A stretch of DNA of 64,000 nt from Labrenzia sp. 011 (GCF_003075075.1 NZ_QCYM01000006.1:124001-188000), one strand, 5' to 3'; counted from the stretch's first letter, positions 36,394-45,743 are shown. Numbers and translations are program-made. The notes: a model not told the origin generated them from the sequence alone.

Positions 36394-36961
36394 TCGTGAA
36401 GACCTCTCGTCATGGCGTGCTCACACGGTTCGTTCATCGACATCACCTGCCTCATGGAATTCACAGGAAAGCAGGTTGTTTCCCTTCAGGTGCCGGATCA
36501 TCCTGTCTCCGTCCGGCAGGACGCGACCGGCTCCGGATCGCCGGGCCAGACTTACGGTTATCATGATTGGAGCGCGGATCGGTCCTCAATTGAAGAAAAG
36601 CACAGGAAAGTGCGGTTGTTTGGCGTCAATTCCGGCAGAGGCATGGCCTTCGGCGGATGAAAGCGTGCAAGGAAGGGCGCGGACCCGGAATCCGGGGCGC
36701 CGTGGTGCAATGGAGGCTTCACGGGTTGCGCATGGTGCGGTATGCCTTGCATGGTCTATCCGCGCGCTCCTCAACGGGTCCTGTTTCATGCGGCGGCGGC
36801 GCTCTCCGTCGTCCTGTCGGGGCGGCCCGGCCGGCAGGAAATACTGGACAAGGACCGGCAAATCCCGCGACGGGGTTTCAGCTGTCCAATGGACCTTTAT
36901 TTGATTAATGCAACGTTAACGACGAAGCCGTAGCGTCGGTCCATCAACAGGAGTCGCATTT
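36394..36961. other. Long divergent spacer upstream of ftsE
   Basis: 568 bases separate the zinc-ribbon gene and ftsE. The plus-strand frames in it are not protein-like and lack ribosome sites. Its right end carries the perfect CtrA-type box at 36905-36920; otherwise I see no gene or RNA. Confidence 0.5.
36905..36920 (+). promoter_or_regulatory. Perfect CtrA-type box upstream of ftsE
   Basis: TTAA-TGCAACG-TTAAC matches the alphaproteobacterial CtrA consensus TTAA-N7-TTAAC exactly. It lies 41 bases before the ftsE start. CtrA control of ftsEX would tie division to the cell cycle; cpdR, which controls CtrA breakdown in relatives, lies 2 kb away. Confidence 0.6.
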
Positions 36962-37621
36962 GTGATCCGCTTCGAAAATGTCGGATTGAGATACGGGATG
37001 GGTCCCGAGATCCTGCAGGATCTGACGTTTCAGATCGAGCAGCAGTCCTTCCAGTTTCTGACCGGTCCGTCCGGGGCCGGGAAAACCAGCCTGATCAGGC
37101 TTCTGTTCATGTCGCTGCGGCCGACGCGCGGCCTGATCAAGGTTTTCAACCGCGATCTGAGCATTATCGAGAAACAGGAACTGCCGAAGCTCCGGCGCAA
37201 GATCGGCGTGGTGTTCCAGGATTTCCGCCTGCTGAACCACCTGACGACCTATGAAAATGTCGCCCTGCCGCTGCGGGTTGTCGGCAAGGAGGAGAGCGAG
37301 TACCGCTCGGATGTGATCGATCTTCTCAAGTGGGTGGGGCTGGGGGAGCGGATGCATGTCCTGCCCCCGGTGCTGTCCGGCGGAGAAAAACAGCGCGCGG
37401 CCATCGCCCGGGCGCTGATCACCCGGCCAGACGTGCTGCTGGCGGACGAGCCGACCGGAAACGTGGATCCGCCGCTGGCCCGCCGCCTGTTGCGTCTTTT
37501 CATTGAATTGAACAAACTCGGCACTTCCGTTGTGATTGCAACGCACGATATCACCCTCCTGGAACAGGTGGATGCCCGGCGTATGGTATTGACGGACGGG
37601 CGTCTCGCAATCTTTGACTAG
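36962..37621 (+). CDS. ftsE: Cell division ATP-binding protein FtsE, GTG start
   Basis: ABC ATPase (219 residues) that with FtsX activates peptidoglycan hydrolases at the septum. Seen: Walker A G-P-S-G-A-G-K-T at residues 35-42, L-S-G-G-E-K-Q-R near 140 and Walker B L-L-A-D-E-P-T. GTG 36962 follows CAGGAG by eight bases. ftsX starts seven bases after its stop. Confidence 0.97.
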   Translation: MIRFENVGLRYGMGPEILQDLTFQIEQQSFQFLTGPSGAGKTSLIRLLFMSLRPTRGLIKVFNRDLSIIEKQELPKLRRKIGVVFQDFRLLNHLTTYENVALPLRVVGKEESEYRSDVIDLLKWVGLGERMHVLPPVLSGGEKQRAAIARALITRPDVLLADEPTGNVDPPLARRLLRLFIELNKLGTSVVIATHDITLLEQVDARRMVLTDGRLAIFD

Positions 37622-37628
37622 GAGGAAA

Positions 37629-38669
37629 ATGGCCCAGTCGGACGACAGCAAGGAAAACCGGGCCGGAGCTGCGGACGTCAAGCCGCCGCGCCGCGTGGAA
37701 CGTCCGAAACGCCCGAAGCGCAAGTCCGCTCCCAGGCCGAAGGATCCGGAAGCCAGCGATGATGCCCGGCTGCGGCCGGCCGCAGCGATCGTTCCGCCGC
37801 AATCGGTTGCCGGCCGCGCGTTGACGCTGGTTGTCGCGATCATGAGCTTTCTCGCCTGTCTGACCGTCGGCGGGGTTTCCATCGTCTGGGACGCCGCGGA
37901 TGCCTGGCAGAACGACCTCGTGCGCGAAATCACCATCCAGATCCGGCCGACGGAAGGCGTCGACATGCTGCGGGAGATCGACAAGGCGGTGGCTCTGGCC
38001 CAGGAGTTTCCCGGCATCGATTCTGTCCGGGCCCTGTCGGATGCGGAGACCAAGGCCCTGCTCGAACCCTGGCTGGGGGACGGCCTGCAACTGGACGGCC
38101 TGCCCGTTCCCAGGCTGATCCAGATCACTGTCGGCGATCCGGCCATGTTGAACCTGGAGCAGCTCAGGAACACGGTGTCGCGGAACGTGACGGGGGCGAG
38201 TGTCGACGATCATTCCGTCTGGACCTCGCGGCTTTCGGCCATGGCGGGCGCCGTGGTGGCTGCCGGTGTGGCCATCATGGTCCTTGTTCTCAGCTCGATG
38301 GTGCTCAGTGTCGTCTTCGCCACGCAGTCGGCCATGGCGGGCAACAAGGATGTGGTTTCGGTGCTACACTTCGTCGGCGCCGAAGACGGCTTCATCGCGC
38401 GGGAGTTCCAGAGGCACTTTCTGATGCTCGGCCTGAAGGGCGGCGTGTCGGGGGGCGTTGCCGCGATCCTGTGTTTCGTTGTTTTGGACATGCTGACCCG
38501 GGAAGGCTCGGGTCAGGCGGGATCGGATCAGCTGTCGGCGCTTTTCGGCAGCGTATCGGTCAGCCTGCCGGGGTATTTCGGTGTGTTCGGCGTGGTTTTT
38601 CTCGTTGCCATCCTGACAGCGCTCACGTCCGGCCTGGCCGTCAAGGCGCATCTTGCCAAGGTGGATTGA
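37629..38669 (+). CDS. ftsX: Cell division permease FtsX
   Basis: Membrane partner of FtsE (346 residues). Seen: a basic cytoplasmic N-terminal extension (about 1-60, Lys/Arg/Pro-rich, longer than usual), four membrane helices (about 66-88, 215-240, 262-285, 305-330) and the periplasmic extracellular loop between the first two. ATG 37629 follows AGGAGG by five bases. Confidence 0.95.
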   Translation: MAQSDDSKENRAGAADVKPPRRVERPKRPKRKSAPRPKDPEASDDARLRPAAAIVPPQSVAGRALTLVVAIMSFLACLTVGGVSIVWDAADAWQNDLVREITIQIRPTEGVDMLREIDKAVALAQEFPGIDSVRALSDAETKALLEPWLGDGLQLDGLPVPRLIQITVGDPAMLNLEQLRNTVSRNVTGASVDDHSVWTSRLSAMAGAVVAAGVAIMVLVLSSMVLSVVFATQSAMAGNKDVVSVLHFVGAEDGFIAREFQRHFLMLGLKGGVSGGVAAILCFVVLDMLTREGSGQAGSDQLSALFGSVSVSLPGYFGVFGVVFLVAILTALTSGLAVKAHLAKVD

Positions 38670-38903
38670 ACCGGAGAAGCGGTCGGGAAGGTTTTGTTTT
38701 GCCGGGTGATATAATGCTTCAAATGTGCACGAAAGCGGGTCAGGATCACGCGAGTTCTTCTGCCGTCCGGGGAGCCCTGCGGCTCTGCCGGGCAATTCGT
38801 CTGCCGGACTTGGGTACCGTGAAGACGACCTGCGAAGCGGGCCGAATCGGTGCAATGGATCTCATGCCGCGAAATCGGCCGAATCACTTATCATAGTCGC
38901 CAG

Positions 38904-39632
38904 ATGATGCATGCCGACACAACCATAGACCCCGCTCTGGACGATGGTGTTTCCATCGTCAAGGACCGGTGTGCGTCCGCATCTCAGGACAAGGCTTCCA
39001 CCGCAGAGGCTGACACGGGGTCTTCTACGCGGCGGAAAAGGAGAGTCGGACCGGGCATTCTGATCGGTGCGCTGCTGACGGTCCTGCTGGCCGGAGCCGC
39101 CGGCCCCTTCGCGTTGTTTGCCAACAGGATCGCCGGTGTCCAGGTGCCGCATACGGCCAATGCGGATGCGATCGTCGTCCTGACGGGCGGACATGCGCGG
39201 GTGAACGAGGCGGTCCGTCTTCTGGAGGAAGGCAGGGCCAACCGCCTGCTGATTTCCGGCGTTCATCCGGGGACGACCCGGGAGCAGCTTGCCGCCGTCA
39301 CCTCCTCGCGCATGCCCTTGAAAAAAAGCACGGTCGAACTCGACAGAGTGGCGCTCAATACCGCTGGCAACGCGACGGAAACGGCAAGCTGGGTCCGGAA
39401 AAACGGCTTTTCCTCGCTGCTGGTCGTCACAAGCGCCTATCACCTGCCGCGAGCCGAGGTGGAATTGTCGGGTGCCCTGCCGGATGTCGAACTTATCGCC
39501 TATCCGGTCTTTTCCAAGGACTTGAAACTGGGCGAATGGTACCGGGAGCCGGCAACGATCCGGCTTCTCATGCGTGAATATGTGAAGTATATCGTCGCCC
39601 GGCTCCGGTTAACCGTACAGGGCATGGGCTGA
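38904..39632 (+). CDS. YdcF/ElyC-family (DUF218) membrane protein
   Basis: 242 residues with one N-terminal membrane segment (about 45-68) and a DUF218 domain (A-D-A-I-V-V-L-T-G-G, then L-I-S-G-V-H-P-G-T, and V-T-S-A-Y-H-L-P-R-A). Relatives include ElyC and SanA, linked to peptidoglycan and envelope integrity. The family is the standard companion of ftsEX and plsC in alphaproteobacteria. The start lacks a clear Shine-Dalgarno; two ATGs at 38904 and 38907 are alternatives. Confidence 0.85.
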   Translation: MMHADTTIDPALDDGVSIVKDRCASASQDKASTAEADTGSSTRRKRRVGPGILIGALLTVLLAGAAGPFALFANRIAGVQVPHTANADAIVVLTGGHARVNEAVRLLEEGRANRLLISGVHPGTTREQLAAVTSSRMPLKKSTVELDRVALNTAGNATETASWVRKNGFSSLLVVTSAYHLPRAEVELSGALPDVELIAYPVFSKDLKLGEWYREPATIRLLMREYVKYIVARLRLTVQGMG

Positions 39633-39708
39633 CAGCCGCCTGACTGCCGCCTTGAACCTTTCCCGGGGCATCTTGCCGCGATCTTGCTGTTCCAGTAATT
39701 CAGGTGCC

Positions 39709-40497
39709 ATGCTTCTTTTGCGCTCAACCCTTTTCCAGATCCTGTTTTACATCCTCAATCTGGTGCTGATGATCACGTTTTCTCCGGTTCTGCTGCTGCC
39801 GCGCAAATGGGGCTGGTGGGTCGTGCCTGTCTGGTCGAAAGCCCTGCAGCTCCTGATGCGTGTTGTTGCCGGCGTCAGGGTGGAGATTCGCGGACGGGAA
39901 AATCTTCCGCAAGGCGGTTTCATCGCCGCGATGAAACATCAGTCGGCGTGGGAAACCGTTGCGCTTATTCCACTGTTTTCCAGTCCGACCTTCATTCTCA
40001 AGCGCGAGCTGCGATGGATACCGATCTTCGGCTGGTATACCGCGAAATACCGGCAGATTCCGATCAACCGGGGCAAGCGTTCGGAAGCCCTGGCGGCCAT
40101 GATGCTGGCGGCCAAGGAAGCCATCGCCGAAGGACGGCAGATCCTGATCTTTCCGGAGGGCACCCGCCGTCCCGCAGGGGCGGAACCCAAATACAAGTTC
40201 GGCATCGCCCATCTCTACCGGGATCTGAAATGCGAGGTCGTGCCCATTGCGCATAATGCGGGCCTGTACTGGCCGCGATCTTCCTGGAAGATCTATCCGG
40301 GAACGGTGATCGTCGAGATCCTGCCGCCGATCAAACCGGGTCTCCCCGCCGATATCTTTCTTGAACGCATGGTGAGCGAGATAGAAACGGTGAGCGACCG
40401 GCTGATCGAGGAAGCACGACGGGCGGAAATCCCCTCGCCGATGCTGGACCAGGTGGACAGGCTCAGGCAGGCTCGTCCTGCCCAGGGTGTGACCTGA
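39709..40497 (+). CDS. plsC: 1-acyl-sn-glycerol-3-phosphate acyltransferase
   Basis: Membrane acyltransferase making phosphatidic acid from lysophosphatidate; 262 residues. Seen: an N-terminal hydrophobic helix (about 6-30), motif I K-H-Q-S-A-W-E, where Glu replaces the usual Asp of HX4D, motif II with K-R-E-L-R-W-I-P, and F-P-E-G-T-R. HX4E variants occur in alphaproteobacterial PlsC. Its ATG follows CAGGTG. Confidence 0.9.
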   Translation: MLLLRSTLFQILFYILNLVLMITFSPVLLLPRKWGWWVVPVWSKALQLLMRVVAGVRVEIRGRENLPQGGFIAAMKHQSAWETVALIPLFSSPTFILKRELRWIPIFGWYTAKYRQIPINRGKRSEALAAMMLAAKEAIAEGRQILIFPEGTRRPAGAEPKYKFGIAHLYRDLKCEVVPIAHNAGLYWPRSSWKIYPGTVIVEILPPIKPGLPADIFLERMVSEIETVSDRLIEEARRAEIPSPMLDQVDRLRQARPAQGVT

Positions 40498-40593
40498 ATC
40501 CAGGAAATCGCGCGAACGGATTTGCAAAGCAAACGCTGCCTCGGGCGTCTTCCTGAAGCCATGAATCCGCTTGAACGCGACTGGCTCCCGGGA

Positions 40594-41124
40594 TCAGGTC
40601 CGGGACGTGCCGTTCAGCCGCTCGGCGAGCCAGGCGAGCGCTGTGTCGGTGATGCCCATGTCTTCCAGGTGGGCCGCGGTGTTGAGGACATATTCCGGAT
40701 TGGCGCCGGATTGTCCGACCGCGCCGGTCACGATGTCCAGCTGCTCTTCCAGCGGCAGGGCGCCAGCATATTGCGGGTGGCTGTGATCGACCATGTAGAC
40801 GAGCGCTTCCACCTGTTCGCCGCTGTCGAGCTCGACCGGATGCCAGTGCTCCCGGTAGACCATGGTGGCCTGTTCGCGAGCGCGCAGGTAGTCCAGCGTT
40901 TGCGAGCGGATGTCTCCGGCAACCTGATAGACCATGCCCCGGCAGGCACCGCCATTGTCGAGGCCGAAGACGAGACCCGGCCGTTCCTGGGTTCCCCGGT
41001 GTACCCAGGAATAGACGCAGAGCGATCTGTGGCCGCCCCGCAGCAGAGCCCGTTCGCTGCGAAGGTGGTCAAATCCCGGGTTCCACATCAATGACCCGTA
41101 GCCAAATACCCAAAAATCGCTCAT
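40594..41124 (-). CDS. ChaC-like gamma-glutamylcyclotransferase
   Basis: 176 residues. Likely cleaves gamma-glutamyl dipeptides such as glutathione to 5-oxoproline. Seen: the substrate-binding Y-G-S-L-M-W at residues 9-14, G-G-x-R-S-L-x-V, G-L-V-F-G-L-D, and the catalytic Glu in Y-L-R-A-R-E-Q. AGGA lies five bases before the ATG. Divergent from the DUF2125 gene by 33 bases. Confidence 0.88.
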   Translation of the reverse strand: MSDFWVFGYGSLMWNPGFDHLRSERALLRGGHRSLCVYSWVHRGTQERPGLVFGLDNGGACRGMVYQVAGDIRSQTLDYLRAREQATMVYREHWHPVELDSGEQVEALVYMVDHSHPQYAGALPLEEQLDIVTGAVGQSGANPEYVLNTAAHLEDMGITDTALAWLAERLNGTSRT

Positions 41125-41157
41125 ATCGTCCTGTCTGCTTGCCTGCAGGCGCGTGAA

Positions 41158-42270
41158 ATGAAGTCAGCGCCAACCTTTAATCGGTCGGGATGGCCGAATT
41201 CAACAGTGAGTGTAAGAAACGTGACGCCTGCCGCGAAAAAGCCCGCCAAATCCTCGAGCCGTCGCTACATCCTGTTGCTCGGCGCCATTCTCCTGGTCGT
41301 CGTGGCATGGTCAGGGGCCTGGGTCTACGGCCGTTCGGTTCTGAGCGCGCAGCTCGACAAGCAGATGACGCGGATGGCGGAAGGCGGACTGGAGATTTCC
41401 TGTGCCGGACTTGCCGTCGCCGGTTATCCCTTCCGGTATGAGGTCGGTTGCACACAGATGCGCTCCCGTGATCGCAGGGGCACCGATGCCGAGCTCGACG
41501 GTTTGAATGCGGTGGCGCTGGTCTATAATCCCTGGCACGTGATTTTCGAGGCCAGCGCCCCGGCAAGGGTTGCGGTTCCCGCGACAGGACTGTCCGGGAA
41601 TATTGCCTGGGAGACGGCCCGGGCGAGCGTGAAATTCAGCCGCGAGGCGCTCGATGAGGTCAACGCGGTTGTCCGCAAGCCACGAGCGGCCTTCGAGAAT
41701 GCCTTTTCGGCGGGGACCGCGTCGGCGGAAAAGGCCGAAGTTCATCTGCGCGCAACGCCGGCAGACAGCGCTGCCCTGGACGGCTATTTCTCCGTCGATG
41801 CGCTGAAACTGGAATCCCTGCCGGAGCTTCAGGAAACACTCGACATGAAGGCCCGCATCCAGGTTTCCGGCGGCACCGCGCTGCTGGCCGGTGCGGATCT
41901 TGTTTCCCTTGTCCGGATAAACGGCGGAGACCTGCCGGTGCGGCTGGAACTCTTCGAGGCGGCCCTGGGTCGGAGCCGTGTGGGCGCCAGCGGAGACCTG
42001 ATCGTCAATGGCGACGGAACACTGACGGGGGACCTGGAGCTGACCGTCGGCAATGCGAAGGAATTGCTTCAGTCTCTCGAACCGCTTTTCCCGCCCAAGA
42101 ACCAGTCCTTCGCGCTGATGCAAAGCGTTGTCGACAGCCTCGCTCCGATGGCCGGGAATGTCGACGGGGTTGCGTCGATCACGCTTCCGGTCAAGATCGA
42201 CAGGGGTGTCGCAAGCGTGGGGTTCCTGCCGCTTGGCCGCATACCGGCCCTGTTTCCGGGGGGCATGTAG
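41158..42270 (+). CDS. DUF2125 family envelope protein
   Basis: 370 residues from the first ATG; a GTG at 41221 (GTAAGAAAC upstream) is equally plausible and would shorten it by 21. Seen: one N-terminal membrane helix (about 36-58) and a large beta-rich periplasmic domain typical of DUF2125 (A-G-Y-P-F-R-Y-E, then repeated Gly/Ala/Leu strands). Role unknown; relatives are common in Hyphomicrobiales envelopes. Confidence 0.85.
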   Translation: MKSAPTFNRSGWPNSTVSVRNVTPAAKKPAKSSSRRYILLLGAILLVVVAWSGAWVYGRSVLSAQLDKQMTRMAEGGLEISCAGLAVAGYPFRYEVGCTQMRSRDRRGTDAELDGLNAVALVYNPWHVIFEASAPARVAVPATGLSGNIAWETARASVKFSREALDEVNAVVRKPRAAFENAFSAGTASAEKAEVHLRATPADSAALDGYFSVDALKLESLPELQETLDMKARIQVSGGTALLAGADLVSLVRINGGDLPVRLELFEAALGRSRVGASGDLIVNGDGTLTGDLELTVGNAKELLQSLEPLFPPKNQSFALMQSVVDSLAPMAGNVDGVASITLPVKIDRGVASVGFLPLGRIPALFPGGM

Positions 42271-42325
42271 ACAGGCGGCAGCGTTTCAGGCACGGCAATG
42301 CTGCAGACGCCCCGCGATGACCGGA

Positions 42326-42787
42326 TCAATCGCCGGCGATGCGGTCGATCGGAATGATATAGCTCTTGCGGTGATCAGGTTCGGCAATGCGTTCATAGAG
42401 TGCCACGGCAGGCGTGTTCTTGCCCGGCACGATCCAGCGCAGATGCAGCCAGCCGCGGCTCTGGCCCTCGGCCACCAGGGTTTCGATGATCCGGCGGCCA
42501 GTGCCCTGGTTGCGGTGATCGGGGTGGACGTAGATGTCGTCCAGCTGACCGATTCGCAAGCCGGTGATCAGTTCGGGCAGATCGAAGAACACCGCAAAGC
42601 CGATCAGCGTCCCGTCCTTGAAGGCGCCGACAACCTCGGCGGTCTTGTCGCCCAGGATCCGCTCCGCGTAAAACTCGTCCGGCCGGCGGGGCGCGCCGCG
42701 TTTCAGCGCCTGGGCGTTTTCGGCAATGAGCGGGGCGAGCTGATGGGCATCATCCAGCCCAAGGGCCCTGATTTCCGTTTTCGTCAT
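42326..42787 (-). CDS. GNAT family N-acetyltransferase
   Basis: 153 residues of the GNAT fold. Seen: V-H-P-D-H-R-N-Q-G-T-G-R at the acetyl-CoA site and hydrophobic strands on both sides. Substrate unknown. GGGGA lies four bases before the ATG. Convergent with DUF2125 and divergent from the EamA gene. Confidence 0.9.
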   Translation of the reverse strand: MTKTEIRALGLDDAHQLAPLIAENAQALKRGAPRRPDEFYAERILGDKTAEVVGAFKDGTLIGFAVFFDLPELITGLRIGQLDDIYVHPDHRNQGTGRRIIETLVAEGQSRGWLHLRWIVPGKNTPAVALYERIAEPDHRKSYIIPIDRIAGD

Positions 42788-42983
42788 GAATTCCCCGGAA
42801 GTGGCAGATCATTGATGCGACGCCCACCATTCCCGAAACCGGACCGCGGATCAAGGACCTCGCGCAAATTCAGATCAATTCGAACCGTATTCAACGGGTA
42901 TCCCGCTGTCGCGCAGGCCGGGTACTTTCACCCCTATCCGTTTCATGCGATGAGTTGGAGCGAGTCACGCAGCGGGATTTGAA

Positions 42984-43946
42984 ATGGCGCGCACCGGACG
43001 GACGAAAGCAACGGGAATCGGACTGAGCGCTGTTCTGATGTGGGCGACACTCGGCCTGTTTGGCGCCGGCTCCGGCCAGGTGCCGCCTTTCCTGCTCAAT
43101 GCGCTGTGTTTCGGAATTTCCGGCAGTCTGGCGTTTGTCTGGCTTCTGGCGACCGGCAGAGTGAATCTGCTGCGTCAGCCGCCGAAGGTCTGGGCCTTCG
43201 GAACCCTCGGTCTGTTCGGTTTTCATTTCTTCTATTTCACCGCCATTCGCAATGCGCCGCCGGTGGAAGCGAATCTGATCAACTACACCTGGCCGCTGCT
43301 GATCGTCCTGTTTTCCGCCTTCCTGCCGGGGGAACATCTGCGTCTTCACCATGTCATCGGCACGGTCCTGGGGCTCGCGGGGGCGGTTCTGCTGATTACC
43401 GGCGGGGACGGTATCGCGTTTTCGGGCGGGTCGGCCCTCGGGTATGCCGCCGCCGTCGCGTCCTGTCTTTTCTGGTCCAGTTACTCCGTCCTGTCCCGGC
43501 GTCTCGGCTCCGTGCCGACCGAGGCGGTTGCCGGTTTCTGCCTGGTGACCGCCCTGCTCTCGGGCCTGTGTCATGTGATGCTGGAGCAAACGGTGTGGCC
43601 CGCAGGGGGGCTGGAATGGGCGTCCCTGCTCGGGCTTGCCCTCTTTCCGGTGGGGCTTGCCTTCTTCACCTGGGACATCGGCGTCAAGCATGGCGACATT
43701 CAGGTTCTGGGCGCGGCCGCCTATTCCGCACCGCTGCTGTCAACGCTTCTGCTGATCGCTTTCGGTTTCGGGGCGCTGACACTTCCGGTGGCGATTGCCT
43801 GCGTGGCCATAACGGTCGGAGCGCTGATTGCGGCAAAGGACATGATCTTCCGGAAGCGGCAGGGCAAGACCGCCGCAGACCCGGCTGGCGATGCGGGTCT
43901 TCCCCCTTCGGAGCATTCCACTTCGTCTCATGATCCACTAGGTTGA
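42984..43946 (+). CDS. EamA-type (DMT superfamily) transporter
   Basis: Integral membrane permease (320 residues) with about ten helices forming two EamA repeats (roughly residues 10-140 and 150-290). Exports metabolites or amino-acid-like compounds in many relatives; the substrate cannot be told here. The hydrophilic tail after about residue 292 is Pro/Ser/Thr-rich. The lyase downstream starts 36 bases after the stop. Confidence 0.9.
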   Translation: MARTGRTKATGIGLSAVLMWATLGLFGAGSGQVPPFLLNALCFGISGSLAFVWLLATGRVNLLRQPPKVWAFGTLGLFGFHFFYFTAIRNAPPVEANLINYTWPLLIVLFSAFLPGEHLRLHHVIGTVLGLAGAVLLITGGDGIAFSGGSALGYAAAVASCLFWSSYSVLSRRLGSVPTEAVAGFCLVTALLSGLCHVMLEQTVWPAGGLEWASLLGLALFPVGLAFFTWDIGVKHGDIQVLGAAAYSAPLLSTLLLIAFGFGALTLPVAIACVAITVGALIAAKDMIFRKRQGKTAADPAGDAGLPPSEHSTSSHDPLG

Positions 43947-43981
43947 GCGGACTTCTGTTTCGACACCAGCAGGACCAGCCG

Positions 43982-44866
43982 ATGACCGCAGTTTTCAGAC
44001 CCCGCCGATCCGCTCTCTACATGCCGGGTTCCAATGCCCGTGCGCTGGAAAAGGCCAGAACGCTGGATGTGGATTGCCTGATCCTGGATCTGGAAGACGC
44101 CGTTGTGCCCGACGCCAAGGCGCTCGCCCGTACGCAGATCGTCGATGCGGTGACCGCAGGCGGCTATGGCGGGCGTGAGGTGGTCATCCGGATCAACGGT
44201 CTGGATACCCCCTGGGGCGAGGACGATCTTGTGGCGGCCGTCAAGGCCGGGCCGGATGCGATCCTGGTGCCCAAGGTCAACACCCCCGCCGACCTGCAGC
44301 GCATTGCCCACAAGCTGTCCGTCTGCGGGGCATCGCCAGACCTGAACCTGTGGGCGATGATGGAAACGCCGGAAGCGATGCTGAATGCCGGGGCCATCGG
44401 CGCCTGCGGGAAAGATCCGCAAGTGCGGCTTTCCTGTCTTGTCATGGGCACCAACGATCTGGCCAAGGAAACCCGTGCCCGTCTCGTGCCCGGCCGGGCG
44501 GTGATGGTGCCCTGGCTGATGACCTGCGTCGCGGCGGCGCGGGCCGGCGGCGTGGATATTCTCGACGGCGTCTACAACGCTTTTCAGGACGAGGATGGTT
44601 TTGTGGCCGAATGCGCCCAGGGCGCCGAGATGGGCATGGACGGCAAGACGCTGATCCACCCGAAACAGATCGGCCCCTGCCATGCGGCCTTCAGCCCCTC
44701 GGAAGAGGAAGTCGCCTGGGCGCGCCGGATCAATGCCGAGTTCGACAAGCCGGAAAATGCCGACAAGGGTGCGATCCAGGTGGACGGCAAGATGGTGGAA
44801 CGGCTACATGCGGAGATGGGCCGGCGGGCGATTGCCATCGCCGACGCCATCGCGGCCAGAGGCTGA
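43982..44866 (+). CDS. HpcH/HpaI-family CoA-ester lyase (CitE-like)
   Basis: TIM-barrel lyase (294 residues) of the family that splits malyl-, citramalyl- or citryl-CoA. Seen: R-S-A-L-Y-M-P-G-S-N near the start, the acidic metal-site pair L-D-L-E-D-A-V, V-x-K-V-N-T-P and the mid-barrel M-E-T-P-E-A block. ATG 43982 was preferred to a TTG that overlaps the transporter stop. Which ester it uses is not decidable from sequence. Confidence 0.9.
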   Translation: MTAVFRPRRSALYMPGSNARALEKARTLDVDCLILDLEDAVVPDAKALARTQIVDAVTAGGYGGREVVIRINGLDTPWGEDDLVAAVKAGPDAILVPKVNTPADLQRIAHKLSVCGASPDLNLWAMMETPEAMLNAGAIGACGKDPQVRLSCLVMGTNDLAKETRARLVPGRAVMVPWLMTCVAAARAGGVDILDGVYNAFQDEDGFVAECAQGAEMGMDGKTLIHPKQIGPCHAAFSPSEEEVAWARRINAEFDKPENADKGAIQVDGKMVERLHAEMGRRAIAIADAIAARG

Positions 44867-44888
44867 TTGCAAGAAACGAGAGATATCC

Positions 44889-45095
44889 ATGAAGCTCTAT
44901 CGGTTCATTACCGGCATCGACGACAGCGAATTCTGCCATCGGGTTACCCAGGCGCTCAACAAGGGCTGGGAACTCTCCGGTTCCCCCTCGCTGACCTATG
45001 ACGCCACCCGCGGCGCGACGATCTGCGGCCAGGCGGTGACGAAAGAGGTTGAGGGAGTGGATTATTCCCGCGACATCAAGCTGGGCGACTATTGA
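44889..45095 (+). CDS. DUF1737 small protein
   Basis: 68 residues; seen motif K-L-Y-R-F-I-T-G-I-D-D-S-E-F-C-H-R-V-T and L-N-x-G-W-E-L-x-G-S-P, the DUF1737 pattern found next to various enzymes. Function unknown. Its ATG is preceded by GAGAGA, 23 bases after the lyase, so likely cotranscribed. Confidence 0.85.
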   Translation: MKLYRFITGIDDSEFCHRVTQALNKGWELSGSPSLTYDATRGATICGQAVTKEVEGVDYSRDIKLGDY

Positions 45096-45115
45096 AGGCT
45101 CAGCCCTGAAATGCG

Positions 45116-45144
45116 CACGGCTTCCGGAGCAACCGGAAGCCGTG
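45116..45144. terminator. Perfect hairpin between convergent genes
   Basis: 12-bp perfect stem CACGGCTTCCGG / CCGGAAGCCGTG with a five-base loop (AGCAA), in the 78-base gap between the DUF1737 gene and doxX. No T-run follows on either side, so it may act as a Rho-independent element only weakly. Confidence 0.6.
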
Positions 45145-45173
45145 AAGCATTCTGGTGAGGTCAAAGGGCCCGG

Positions 45174-45620
45174 TCAGGATCTTTTGACAAGGGCATCGAT
45201 GCTGAAGCGGCCGGCGCCAAAGGCGGCGATCTGCAGGAGGCCGCCTGCAATGCTGATATTCTTGAAGAAGTGAATGAACTGGTTCTGATCGCCCAGGGCA
45301 TTGTGGAAAGCCAGCGCTGCGGCAACGGTGAACAATGCCATCACGGCGGCGATGTAGCGGGTCTTGTAGCCGGCGATCAGCGCGATGCTGCCGACGATTT
45401 CCACGGCAAGCGCCCCGACATAGGCAAGGGTTGCGAAAGGCAGGCCCGAGGCACTGATCCAGGCGATCGTGGATTCTGCAGCTCCGAGCTTGGTCAGTCC
45501 GGAGACAAGAAACAGGGGGGCGATCAGCAGACGGCCAGCAAGCGGCAAGGCGCCGTCCAGGGTGCCGATGGTCACGGCCGAAGCCCGCTCGGTGGCAGAA
45601 GTCACATCCAGATTTGCCAT
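45174..45620 (-). CDS. DoxX family membrane protein
   Basis: 148 residues with about four membrane helices (roughly 25-45, 60-80, 85-105, 115-135). Seen: R-L-L-I-A-P-L-F-L-V-S-G and G-L-P-F-A-T-L-A-Y-V typical of the DoxX/YphA family, which includes oxidoreductase-associated and stress-linked proteins. ATG 45620 follows GGAG by nine bases. Regulated possibly through the palindrome at 45721-45743. Confidence 0.85.
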   Translation of the reverse strand: MANLDVTSATERASAVTIGTLDGALPLAGRLLIAPLFLVSGLTKLGAAESTIAWISASGLPFATLAYVGALAVEIVGSIALIAGYKTRYIAAVMALFTVAAALAFHNALGDQNQFIHFFKNISIAGGLLQIAAFGAGRFSIDALVKRS

Positions 45621-45720
45621 AATTACTACTCCATTCGGTTGGGCCATCACCGCGATGTCCATCGTATGAATGGAAGATAGTGTTTACTTAAATTATCATA
45701 AATGCCAAATTTGTGACCAT

Positions 45721-45743
45721 ATTGTCCATTATATGGAAACAAT
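45721..45743. promoter_or_regulatory. Palindromic operator candidate upstream of doxX
   Basis: TCCAT-TAT-ATGGA inside a wider near-symmetric ATTGT...ACAAT frame, about 100 bases upstream of the doxX start. The symmetric shape suits a dimeric repressor. Confidence 0.4.
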
